A stretch of DNA of 64,000 nucleotides from an uncultured Draconibacterium sp. (GTDB lineage Bacteria; Bacteroidota; Bacteroidia; Bacteroidales; Prolixibacteraceae), in assembly GCF_963674925.1 (NCBI RefSeq), contig NZ_OY771647.1, positions 2,123,501 to 2,187,500 on the forward strand, in the 5' to 3' direction. The notes beneath the pieces were generated by a model, which made no database searches, was not told the origin of the DNA, and was given only the letters and a program-made list of their open reading frames with translations. This document shows, in pieces, positions 8,111-16,615 of the stretch. A program made the translations under genes and the position numbers. Position 1 is the first letter of the stretch, and each line of letters starts with the position of its first letter.

Positions 8111-10984
8111 ATGACAAAAAAGAAAGTAGAAACAGATACCGAAGTGCAACTGGCGGAGCTTGAATCGGAAGAGAAGATCATCGTTCAGGGAGCCCGTGTG
8201 CACAACCTCCGAAACATTGACGTTGATATTCCGCGAAATAAACTTACCGTTATAACCGGATTAAGTGGAAGTGGGAAATCATCGCTGGCATTCGATACGA
8301 TTTATGCCGAGGGGCAACGTCGTTACATCGAAACATTTTCGGCTTATGCGCGCTCGTTTCTCGGAAACATGGAACGCCCCGATGTGGATAAGATTACCGG
8401 TTTGAGTCCGGTAATTTCCATCGAACAAAAAGTAACCACCCGAAATCCGCGATCGACAGTTGGTACCGTAACCGAAATCTACGACTTTTTACGTTTGTTG
8501 TATGCCCGCGCCGGCGAAGCATTTTCGTACAACACCGGCGAAAAAATGGTGAAGTACACCGAAGAAAAGATCATTAACCTGATTAAAAGTGATTTTGCAG
8601 GAAAACGCATCAATATTCTTGCACCTGTGGTAAAAGGCCGTAAAGGGCATTATCGCGAGCTGTTTGAGCAGATCCGGCGAAAAGGATTCCTTACTGCACG
8701 TATCGATGGTGAATTGACTGAGCTGATGCACAACCATAAGGTGGATCGTTACAAAAATCACTTTATTGAGATACTGATCGATAAGTTGGTGGTTGACGAA
8801 GCCAGCACAAAACGCCTTAAAGACAGTGTGCAGACTGCCATGAAACACGGGCACGGAATTCTGATGATCCTCGATCACGATACCAACGAGGCCAAGTATT
8901 ACAGTCGTTTATTGATGTGTCCGACAACCGGAATTTCGTACAACGAACCGGCACCGCATAATTTTTCGTTCAACTCGCCGCAGGGGGCTTGTCCAAAGTG
9001 TAACGGGCTTGGCCGCGTTACCGAGATTGATTTGGATAAAATTATGCCAGAGAAGGATAAAAGTATTAACAAAGGTGGCATTGCGCCACTTGGACCTTAT
9101 AAAAACACGCTAATATTCTGGCAGATTGAGGCCTTGGGAGAGAGGCACGGTTTCACTTTGAAAACGCCGGTAAAAGATATTCCCGAAGAAGGACTGAACG
9201 AAGTTTTATTTGGTACCAACGACCGCATTCAGCTAAAAAATACACCGCTTGGTAACAGTCTGAACTACATGATGAGTTACGATGGGGTGATAAAATACAT
9301 CGATAATCAGCGCGAGGAGAGTACATCGAAAACGGCACAGAAATGGGCCAACCAGTTTGTAAAAACTATCGAGTGCCCCGAGTGTAAAGGCATGCGACTG
9401 AAAAATGAATCGTTGCATTTTAAAATCGATGGAAAAAACATTTCGGAACTGGCAAAAATGGATCTCGACGAATTGGGCGAATGGCTCAATGGTTTGGAAA
9501 AGCGTATTTCAGAACGTCAGTTAAAAATTGGAGCTGAGGTGATCAAAGAAATCCGCGACCGCCTTGGTTTTATGTTGGGCGTTGGTTTAAATTATCTGGC
9601 CCTCGACCGAACTGCGCAAAGCCTTTCGGGGGGAGAATCGCAGCGTATTCGTTTGGCTACACAAATTGGTTCGCAGTTGGTAAACGTGCTTTATATCCTT
9701 GATGAGCCAAGTATCGGGCTGCACCACCGCGATAACCTGAAACTGATTCAGGCACTGGAGCAACTGCGCGACTCGGGCAACTCGGTAATTGTGGTGGAAC
9801 ACGACCGCGATACGATGTTGCATGCCGACCACCTGATTGATATGGGACCGCATGCCGGTCGCCACGGCGGCGAAGTAGTGGCAGCCGGAACACCACAGGA
9901 AGTGTTGAAATCGAATTCGCTGACGGCCGATTACCTCAACGACAGAAAAAAAATTGAAGTGCCTGCAGTGCGTAGAAACGGGAAGTCGGATATTTTAAAA
10001 ATCACAGGTTGTTCGGGCAATAACCTGAACAATGTAACGGTTGAAATTCCGCTGGGGAAATTTATCTGCGTTACGGGGGTTTCCGGCTCGGGAAAATCGA
10101 CGCTGATAAACGAAACGCTGCAGCCCATTTTAAGCCAGCATTTTTATAACTCACTAAAAGATCCGCTGCCCTACAAAAAGGTGGAAGGACTGGAGCTTCT
10201 CGACAAAGTTATTCGTGTCGATCAGTCGCCGATTGGCCGCACACCGCGCTCGAACCCGGTTACATATACCAATGTTTTTGGCGACATCAGAAGTTTGTTT
10301 GCCCAATTACCTGAGGCCAAAATCCGTGGTTATAAACCCGGTCGTTTTTCGTTTAACGTAAAAGGCGGACGCTGCGAAGAATGTCAGGGTGGGGGATTGA
10401 AGCTTATAGAGATGAACTTTCTGCCCGATGTGTATGTGCATTGCGATAAATGTAATGGCAAACGCTACAACCGCGAAACGCTTGAAGTGCGCTACAAGGG
10501 AAAATCCATCAGCGATGTGCTGAACATGACCATCAATCAGGGCGTGGAGTTTTTCGAGCATATTCCATCCATTGCCGGTAAACTGAGTACTTTACAGGAT
10601 GTTGGATTGGGCTATATCACACTGGGACAGTCGTCGACTACACTTTCGGGAGGTGAATCGCAACGTGTAAAACTGGCGGCCGAATTGGCAAAACGCGACA
10701 CCGGAAAAACCATTTATATTCTGGATGAACCGACAACCGGTTTGCATTTCGAGGATGTACGCGTACTGCTTGAGGTGCTGAATAAATTGGTGGAAAAAGG
10801 AAATACGGTGATCGTTATCGAGCACAATATGGATGTTATAAAAGTTGCCGATCACATTATTGATGTTGGCCCGGAAGGCGGAAAACACGGTGGAAAAATT
10901 CTCTGTACCGGAACACCTGAAGAGGTTTGCAAAAATAAAAAATCGCATACCGCTAAATACCTGAAACAAGAGTTGGGATTGTAA
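8111..10984 (+). CDS. uvrA: Excinuclease ABC subunit A
   Basis: The damage-recognition ATPase of nucleotide excision repair; a UvrA dimer loads UvrB at lesions. It has 957 residues from the ATG at 8111 (a TTG nine bases upstream is less likely). Both ABC modules are complete: Walker A GLSGSGKSS near residue 50 and GVSGSGKST near 655, and signatures LSGGESQRI near 506 and LSGGESQRV near 846. The second zinc module (CEECQGG..CDKC) is intact. In the first, the usual CxxC start is CPTT, so one zinc ligand is missing, while the later CPKC is present; I recall this pattern in other Bacteroidota UvrA proteins but cannot check it here. Cytoplasmic. The gene is flanked by gaps of 80 and 198 bases. Confidence 0.97.
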   Translation: MTKKKVETDTEVQLAELESEEKIIVQGARVHNLRNIDVDIPRNKLTVITGLSGSGKSSLAFDTIYAEGQRRYIETFSAYARSFLGNMERPDVDKITGLSPVISIEQKVTTRNPRSTVGTVTEIYDFLRLLYARAGEAFSYNTGEKMVKYTEEKIINLIKSDFAGKRINILAPVVKGRKGHYRELFEQIRRKGFLTARIDGELTELMHNHKVDRYKNHFIEILIDKLVVDEASTKRLKDSVQTAMKHGHGILMILDHDTNEAKYYSRLLMCPTTGISYNEPAPHNFSFNSPQGACPKCNGLGRVTEIDLDKIMPEKDKSINKGGIAPLGPYKNTLIFWQIEALGERHGFTLKTPVKDIPEEGLNEVLFGTNDRIQLKNTPLGNSLNYMMSYDGVIKYIDNQREESTSKTAQKWANQFVKTIECPECKGMRLKNESLHFKIDGKNISELAKMDLDELGEWLNGLEKRISERQLKIGAEVIKEIRDRLGFMLGVGLNYLALDRTAQSLSGGESQRIRLATQIGSQLVNVLYILDEPSIGLHHRDNLKLIQALEQLRDSGNSVIVVEHDRDTMLHADHLIDMGPHAGRHGGEVVAAGTPQEVLKSNSLTADYLNDRKKIEVPAVRRNGKSDILKITGCSGNNLNNVTVEIPLGKFICVTGVSGSGKSTLINETLQPILSQHFYNSLKDPLPYKKVEGLELLDKVIRVDQSPIGRTPRSNPVTYTNVFGDIRSLFAQLPEAKIRGYKPGRFSFNVKGGRCEECQGGGLKLIEMNFLPDVYVHCDKCNGKRYNRETLEVRYKGKSISDVLNMTINQGVEFFEHIPSIAGKLSTLQDVGLGYITLGQSSTTLSGGESQRVKLAAELAKRDTGKTIYILDEPTTGLHFEDVRVLLEVLNKLVEKGNTVIVIEHNMDVIKVADHIIDVGPEGGKHGGKILCTGTPEEVCKNKKSHTAKYLKQELGL

Positions 10985-11182
10985 AATCTGCTCTGATTTT
11001 ACCACAAAGAACACCCGGTCAGAATGTATTGCGAATTGACTCGAAAAGATTTCTTCGTGTCTTTTTGACTTCGTGTTTTTATTTTGAATTCCATTCATTC
11101 GCAAAGGATTGTTGTCTGCGAAAAACTTTGGCTTCAACTGTAATTGCTCATGGCATTTTTATACATTTACCTGTAGAAACAG

Positions 11183-12859
11183 ATGACAGTTACTATGAGA
11201 GACGTTGAAATTTATTGCCGAAATACACATATGACCCATTCTTATCCTATGGGCACATCATTACTCGAAATCAGTAAAGATTTAAATATAAAACTCCAAA
11301 ACCAGGTTTGTGGCGCTATTGTAAACCACCAGGTTAAGGAGTTGTCGTTTTGTGTGGTAAAACCCAAACATATTGAATTTATAGACTTTACCCATTCGGA
11401 CGGGATGAGAATGTACATACGGAGTTTAATTTTTGTATTGTACGCCGCCGTTAAGGAAGTTTTTCCGCATGTGGCATTCAAAGTGCAAAACGGCATCAGT
11501 AACGGCTATTTTTGCGAACTTCAGGGACTGGAGCGCGAAATCTCCGACTCTGATATCTTTTCCATAAAACAGGAGATGAATGCACTTATCGAGGCCGATA
11601 TTCCTTTTGTAAAAAAAGGCATTATTACATCGCACGCCGTTGACCTGCTGGTAAAACAAGGACTGGAAGAAAAAGCCCGGTTGTTTGAGCAGCAGGGGCG
11701 CATGTACTCTTACCTTTATTTCCTGAACGATATTGGCGATTATTTCTACGGCAACCTCTTGCCCTCAACCGGTTACATCTCAAATTATGGTCTGGTACCA
11801 TATTTTGATGGTTTGTTGTTGCAGATTCCGAAGAGAAAACACTTCGATAAGCTGCATAAAATCGTGTACAACGATAAACTTTTCGAGATCTTTCAGGAAC
11901 AAAAAGACTGGGCCGAAATTCTGAACGTATCCACCATTGGCAGTTTGAACGATTTTGCACTTCAGAACCGCAGTGGCGATATCATAAAAATATCGGAAGC
12001 GCTGCACGAGAAAAAGATCGCTGAAATTGCCAACCAGATATCGGCGCGCGGAAACGGAACCAAAGTGGTGCTGGTTGCCGGGCCATCGGCTTCGGGAAAA
12101 ACCACATTTAGCAAACGATTGGGCGTGCAACTGGCAGTAAACGGTATGCGCCCGTACCAGGTATCGCTCGACGATTATTTTGTTGATCGCGAACACACTC
12201 CGAAAGATGAGAATGGCGAGTACGATTTTGAGGCGCTTGAAGCCATCGATATTGAGTTCTTTAATCACCAGTTGATCGAACTTTTTGAAGGCAAAGAAGT
12301 GCGCTTGCCCAAGTTTGATTTTCACAGCGGCAAACGTGTACAAAATGGAAAAACGCTAAAACTCGATAAAGATGATATTCTGATCGTGGAAGGAATTCAC
12401 GGAATGAATCCAAGACTTTTAACCGATGTAAAGGAACAGAATACGTTTAAGATCTTCATTTCTGCACTAACCCAGATTTCGGTGGATGAGCATACACATA
12501 TTTCCACGGCCGACAACCGCTTGCTGCGGCGTATGATTCGCGACAGCCGATACCGTGGCTACCGTGCTGCAGATACGATAAAACGCTGGCCGTCGGTGCG
12601 AAAGGGCGAGGAGAAAAATATATTCCCTTACCAGGAAAATGCGGATGTAATGTTTAACTCGGCAACCATTTATGAGCTGGCGGTTTTGAAAAAATATGCC
12701 GAGCCGATATTAAAGTTAGTGCTCGAAAACCAGCCGGAGTACATGGAATCAACGCGTTTACTGGAATTCCTGTCGTACTTTAAACCCATTAGCGATGAGG
12801 AAATCCCGCCAACTTCATTACTTCGGGAGTTTCTGGGAGGTAGTAGTTTCGCTTATTAG
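11183..12859 (+). CDS. Nucleoside (uridine-type) kinase with ThrRS-like TGS N-terminus
   Basis: A 558-residue cytoplasmic kinase. Residues 1-65 form a TGS-like domain and residues about 70-250 resemble the second domain of threonyl-tRNA synthetase. Residues about 290-500 are a phosphoribulokinase/uridine kinase P-loop domain: Walker A GPSASGKTTFSKR, then SLDDYFVD, DILIVEGIHG and RMIRDSRYRG. This fusion is a recognised family in Bacteroidota and Firmicutes, presumed to phosphorylate uridine or another nucleoside using ATP or GTP. The tRNA-synthetase-like part has no aminoacylation core, so it is not a synthetase. It is a single gene between uvrA and a convergent galactanase; its substrate is not shown by the sequence. 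Confidence 0.88.
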   Translation: MTVTMRDVEIYCRNTHMTHSYPMGTSLLEISKDLNIKLQNQVCGAIVNHQVKELSFCVVKPKHIEFIDFTHSDGMRMYIRSLIFVLYAAVKEVFPHVAFKVQNGISNGYFCELQGLEREISDSDIFSIKQEMNALIEADIPFVKKGIITSHAVDLLVKQGLEEKARLFEQQGRMYSYLYFLNDIGDYFYGNLLPSTGYISNYGLVPYFDGLLLQIPKRKHFDKLHKIVYNDKLFEIFQEQKDWAEILNVSTIGSLNDFALQNRSGDIIKISEALHEKKIAEIANQISARGNGTKVVLVAGPSASGKTTFSKRLGVQLAVNGMRPYQVSLDDYFVDREHTPKDENGEYDFEALEAIDIEFFNHQLIELFEGKEVRLPKFDFHSGKRVQNGKTLKLDKDDILIVEGIHGMNPRLLTDVKEQNTFKIFISALTQISVDEHTHISTADNRLLRRMIRDSRYRGYRAADTIKRWPSVRKGEEKNIFPYQENADVMFNSATIYELAVLKKYAEPILKLVLENQPEYMESTRLLEFLSYFKPISDEEIPPTSLLREFLGGSSFAY

Positions 12860-12890
12860 GCTATGTTCCTGGATGATTTCTGAAACTATT

Positions 12891-13040
12891 TTTTGCACCG
12901 TTCTTTCGAGCGGTGTTCAAGCACTGAGTATGTGGCTGTGAATTTTTAAGATTTTTGGACACTTCATTATACAAAAATCCTAAAAATTCATTTTGATTTG
13001 TTTTGTTGATATCACCGCCTTAAAAGACGGTGCAAATATA
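12891..13040. repeat. Imperfect inverted pair of hairpin/AT-rich modules
   Basis: Two related modules face each other between convergent genes. Each has TTTGCACCGT, a five-base-pair hairpin CACCG/CGGTG (12896-12900 with 12911-12915; 13013-13017 with 13028-13032), about 22 unrelated bases, then TGAATTTTTARGATTTTTG (12939-12957, and 12972-12990 on the minus strand). The right module begins with TATATTTG (13033-13040, minus strand), a perfect Bacteroidota -7 element. Confidence 0.6.
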
Positions 13041-13067
13041 CTTCCGGCAGTTAATTGTTAAATCAAG

Positions 13068-14165
13068 CTATTCAGCCCCAAATGCCGATAACACCGGCAA
13101 AGCTTTATTGTCAAAATCAAAAACAGCCTGGTTTTCCCATGGGGATGCATCCGTGGCTTCCGGGCCTTTCCAGGCAATGAGCTCGGCGCCCCAGTAACAA
13201 AAACCACGACCTTTTTCCACTTCGTCAAACGAAATTTGTTTGATACGTTCGATAAACTGTTGTTGCCCCGTTTCGGTAGCCGGGTAATCCGGAAGAATCA
13301 ACTGGTCGTCTTGCCCCACAATGTTGTTGGTCCAGTCGTTCCAGTCGAGCGTAAAAGGGTAGGCGGTTTCGGCCAGCACAATCTCCTTGTTAAAAGTTTC
13401 GCTCAGGTTGGTCATGGTAGTTTTCAGGCTCGTTAAACTTTTTCCATGCCAAATGGGGTAGTACGATAAGCCAATCATATCGTAATCGAGGTTGCGGACT
13501 ACATTAAAAAACCAGTCGGCATTGTTGATTCCTGCATAATGAATCATAATTTCTGTGGTTGAGGAATTGTCTCTCACAGCCTGAATCCCTTTTCCCATCA
13601 ACTCCAGAAACTGGTAAGTCTGGTCCTGAATGTTTCCTTCAGGATGCAAAAATCCACTGTTAATCTCATTTCCGATCTGAATATAATCGGGCGAAATTTC
13701 CGTCATAATCTTTTGTGTATAGGCGTACACACTGTCTTTTAATGCTGCATAAGAAATGTTGCTCCAACGCCCGGGTTTGTTTTGTTGCCCGGGATCTGCC
13801 CAGGTATCGGAATAATGAACCGTTAGCCAGATGTCGAAACCTTTTGCCTTTAGCTGCTTGACAAATGTTTTTACCTCGTTAAAACCCGAATGTTCGTTCT
13901 CCGGATCGACCCACAAACGCAGGCGAATCGTGTTCACACCATTCTCTTTTACAATATCGAGAAAGTCTTTTGGGTCGTTTTCAAGATCGTAAAATATTGG
14001 ATTGGTTAATTCTATTTCCGGTAACTGCGATAAGTCCATGGCCGCTATCAGTTCCTTTGGTTCGGGATCGGGTGAAGGATCAACCGGATCATTATTATCG
14101 TCAGAGCAGGCGGCCAAAAATAGTACTGCCGCCAGCAACATTTGTATTAGTCTAATTCGTTTCAT
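13068..14165 (-). CDS. Arabinogalactan endo-beta-1,4-galactanase, GH53 lipoprotein
   Basis: A 365-residue hydrolase that cuts beta-1,4-galactan side chains of type I arabinogalactan (pectin). The lipobox is FLAAC (Cys 20), so the enzyme is a surface or periplasmic lipoprotein, followed by an Asp/Pro linker. The GH53 fold begins AAMDLSQLPEIE. The retaining catalytic pair is visible: acid/base Glu 167 in IQIGNEINSGF and nucleophile Glu 266 in VLAETAYPF. NTIRLRLWVDP and WLTVHYSDTWADPG are also typical of the family. The length is that of a single-domain enzyme. Its own promoter lies upstream. No SusC/SusD pair adjoins it, so it is not in a classical utilisation locus. Confidence 0.92.
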   Translation of the reverse strand: MKRIRLIQMLLAAVLFLAACSDDNNDPVDPSPDPEPKELIAAMDLSQLPEIELTNPIFYDLENDPKDFLDIVKENGVNTIRLRLWVDPENEHSGFNEVKTFVKQLKAKGFDIWLTVHYSDTWADPGQQNKPGRWSNISYAALKDSVYAYTQKIMTEISPDYIQIGNEINSGFLHPEGNIQDQTYQFLELMGKGIQAVRDNSSTTEIMIHYAGINNADWFFNVVRNLDYDMIGLSYYPIWHGKSLTSLKTTMTNLSETFNKEIVLAETAYPFTLDWNDWTNNIVGQDDQLILPDYPATETGQQQFIERIKQISFDEVEKGRGFCYWGAELIAWKGPEATDASPWENQAVFDFDNKALPVLSAFGAE

Positions 14166-14195
14166 CTTTTCTGTTCTTCATTATTTCCCGAATCA

Positions 14196-14226
14196 CAAAT
14201 GTACTTTTCAGGGGAATAAGAACCAA
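14196..14226 (-). promoter_or_regulatory. Putative promoter of the GH53 gene
   Basis: On the minus strand TTG (14224-14226) is followed after 20 bases by TACATTTG (14196-14203), matching the Bacteroidota -33/-7 arrangement. It ends 31 bases before the galactanase start. Confidence 0.5.
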
Positions 14227-14238
14227 CTTCTGCTGCCC

Positions 14239-15540
14239 TTATATTTGCTCCACGTTAGGCAGTTTGTAGCTTTTGTAAGCGCCGGCTAAACCAAGTAACG
14301 ACAGCAGTAAAATCACGCCTTCAACCGACAACAGCGAAACCAAAGCACTTAATCCGCCTACCAGCAAAAGAATGATGCCGATAACGGTATTACTAACCGA
14401 CACGTAACTGGTGCGCTCATTTCCGGTGGCCATATCGATAACATAGGTTTTGCGCCCCAAGCGAACACCCTGATGGGCAATGCCTAAAATGAACAGCACA
14501 ACAGGGTAGAGCCATTTTGCACTTCGCAAGGCATCGAAATACGAAATGGTGAAAAAGATAAAGATGCCAAGAGCGGAAGCGATCAGCACCGCCACTGCCA
14601 TAATATTCTTGCTCGACTTATCGGCATATTTCCCCCAAACCGGCGAGCTTACCATCGAAGCACCGCCTTTGGCAATAATAAACAATCCGAGCAGATAGGC
14701 TTCTTTTCCCACATACTCCTGCGCCAGGATAACATAGAACGGGGCCGACAAAGCTGTACACAAAAGCAGGGTGCGGGCGATGATAAAATCGCGGAAATGT
14801 TTATCTGTTTTTAGCAGGCCAAAACTCGATAAAATGCTGTCGTTGCCAGAGGTTTTATCCTCAGTTTGGCTTGGGAATTCTTTTATTTGCGCATAAATAA
14901 ATGCTGCCACCAGCCAGGTTGCCGACGCGAAAAAGATGATATTGGTGTAAAAGTGTATGGTAGCATCTTTTTCCGACTGGTACAACATAAACAAACCTGC
15001 CGCCAGTACCAACACGCCCGACACCGAAACGGAATAACCTTTCATACGTCCGCGACGGGTTTTGGGGATGGTTTTCCCGATAATGTCTTTCGAGGTTAGC
15101 GAGCTCATACTTCGCGATAAGCTAAACAGTACAACAGCGGCAACAATCAGCCATCCGGCAGGAACGCCTTTAAAATACAGCGCAATAATTCCAATGGATG
15201 CGATGGCCAGAAACTGCAGCAAAGCACCTATTACCCACACCCATTTCCGGATGGAGCGTTTTCGAATAAAGGGTGCAAAAAACACTTGTGGCACCATCGA
15301 TCCCGATTCGCGCAACGGTACAATTAAACTAATGAGGTAAACCGGCGCGCTTACATAGCTCATTAACCACGTTAAAACGGTTTTTGGGTTGCTCAGCGTA
15401 TCGCCAAGCTGGGTGAACACATTACTGAAAATTTGTAAAAAGAAATTGTGGGGAACATATGGGCAGGCGTCCTCGGTAATGTCGGTGCAAACCCCTTGTT
15501 TGTCTCCTTTATTCAGGTACTTATAAAGTCTCTCAAACAT
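14239..15540 (-). CDS. MFS transporter
   Basis: A 433-residue inner-membrane protein with about twelve hydrophobic segments in two halves of six, the major facilitator layout. Typical features are a cytoplasmic loop between the halves (about residues 220-245, ending EDKTSGNDSILSS) and short basic loops such as PKTRRGRMKGYSVSVSG, which resembles the loop 2-3 motif. I cannot name the substrate. The N-terminus has an unusual hydrophilic stretch of about 30 residues with two cysteines (KGDKQGVCTDITEDACPYVP). It lies 73 bases upstream of the GH53 gene on the same strand; sugar or oligosaccharide uptake is a guess from that neighbour only. Confidence 0.8.
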   Translation of the reverse strand: MFERLYKYLNKGDKQGVCTDITEDACPYVPHNFFLQIFSNVFTQLGDTLSNPKTVLTWLMSYVSAPVYLISLIVPLRESGSMVPQVFFAPFIRKRSIRKWVWVIGALLQFLAIASIGIIALYFKGVPAGWLIVAAVVLFSLSRSMSSLTSKDIIGKTIPKTRRGRMKGYSVSVSGVLVLAAGLFMLYQSEKDATIHFYTNIIFFASATWLVAAFIYAQIKEFPSQTEDKTSGNDSILSSFGLLKTDKHFRDFIIARTLLLCTALSAPFYVILAQEYVGKEAYLLGLFIIAKGGASMVSSPVWGKYADKSSKNIMAVAVLIASALGIFIFFTISYFDALRSAKWLYPVVLFILGIAHQGVRLGRKTYVIDMATGNERTSYVSVSNTVIGIILLLVGGLSALVSLLSVEGVILLLSLLGLAGAYKSYKLPNVEQI

Positions 15541-15622
15541 GCTTTGTTTCTCTGCTCAACATTTTTGGTGGAATTTACAGGTATAACATTTTAGCTGAGC
15601 TATGGTTTGTTAAGACGTGGAT

Positions 15623-16375
15623 TTATTTGTTTTTCTCTATTGCAACCAAATCTATAGTGTGACTCAACAGCTCCGGTCCTCCCAAAGCACCATGTCCGGG
15701 AACTATAATTTTTGCATCAGGATATTTTGTTTTTACCTCACGAACCGTTGTTTCCCAATCCTCGACAACAGCATCGCTGAGATTACCGAGATTTGTAGAA
15801 TTGGCTGATTTTACCAGGCAGCCACCAAACAGAATTTTTTCCGTGGGAAGCCAAACTGTAATGTTGTCAAATGTATGTCCGGCACCAAAGTAACGGCATT
15901 CAATTGGTTCGCCGTAAAAATCAAAAATCAGTGAGTCGTTGAAAGCAGTTGATGGCTCCGGAATTCCCAATTCTTTACATTTGCCGATGGTCATAGAATT
16001 GGCAATTGATTCCACTCCAATACTTTTAAGGTAGGTTACACCGTCCAAACAATCGTTGTGAAAATGGCATGCGATAAGTTTTTTCACTTTAGCCGAGAAC
16101 GAATTCTGAATGTATGACGTAAGCTTTTCAGTTTTCTCATTGTCCATCGGAGTGTCAATCATCAGTGCATGTCCGTTTCGGATAATTACCAAACCATTGG
16201 AAGAAAAGCGGCCAAAATTTTCCAGTTCGTCAAAAGTAATATGTACGAAAACAGAATCCTGAAGATGCAATAGTTGGATATTCTCATCAATCACAATTTT
16301 GTCGTCGGTTTGTGCGTAACATAAGGTGACTGAAATTATTCCAACTAATAACAGGAAGATGTTTTTGTAGCTCAT
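15623..16375 (-). CDS. Subclass B1 metallo-beta-lactamase
   Basis: A 250-residue exported zinc hydrolase with signal peptide MSYKNIFLLLVGIISVTLCYA. All six zinc ligands of a B1 lactamase are present: His 104, His 106 and Asp 108 in CHFHNDCLDG, His 167 in GAGHTFDNITVW, Cys 186 in LFGGCLVKS, and His 228 in VPGHG. Lys 189 of CLVKS and Asn 197-Leu of NLGNLSDA are the conserved substrate-side features of B1 enzymes such as CcrA and BlaB. Family knowledge predicts hydrolysis of penicillins, cephalosporins and carbapenems in the periplasm; the spectrum of this one is unknown. It stands alone between an MFS gene and NDH-2, with no mobile element beside it, so it is probably an intrinsic gene. Confidence 0.93.
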   Translation of the reverse strand: MSYKNIFLLLVGIISVTLCYAQTDDKIVIDENIQLLHLQDSVFVHITFDELENFGRFSSNGLVIIRNGHALMIDTPMDNEKTEKLTSYIQNSFSAKVKKLIACHFHNDCLDGVTYLKSIGVESIANSMTIGKCKELGIPEPSTAFNDSLIFDFYGEPIECRYFGAGHTFDNITVWLPTEKILFGGCLVKSANSTNLGNLSDAVVEDWETTVREVKTKYPDAKIIVPGHGALGGPELLSHTIDLVAIEKNK

Positions 16376-16615
16376 TTTGTTATAGTATTAGGATAAATAG
16401 CAGTAGTGAAAATGGTAACTTTTCAGCTTGGAGCCGACCCTAAAAGTATAACAAATTGTTTTTGTTGAGCACTTAAAACAGCTGTTTTTTTGAGTGCTGC
16501 AGAACAGTGTTGTACCAGCTTCGGTAATTCTGTCTATACTTCGTTAACCGCAATTAAAAAAAATTGTAGCAAAAAATAGTGTAGTTATAAAGCGAAGCTA
16601 TTTTAAATCGATATA

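Noticed and set aside
11780..12343. A 187-codon open frame on the minus strand
   Set aside because: Antisense to the nucleoside kinase, whose P-loop and family motifs are clear; no support for a second gene.
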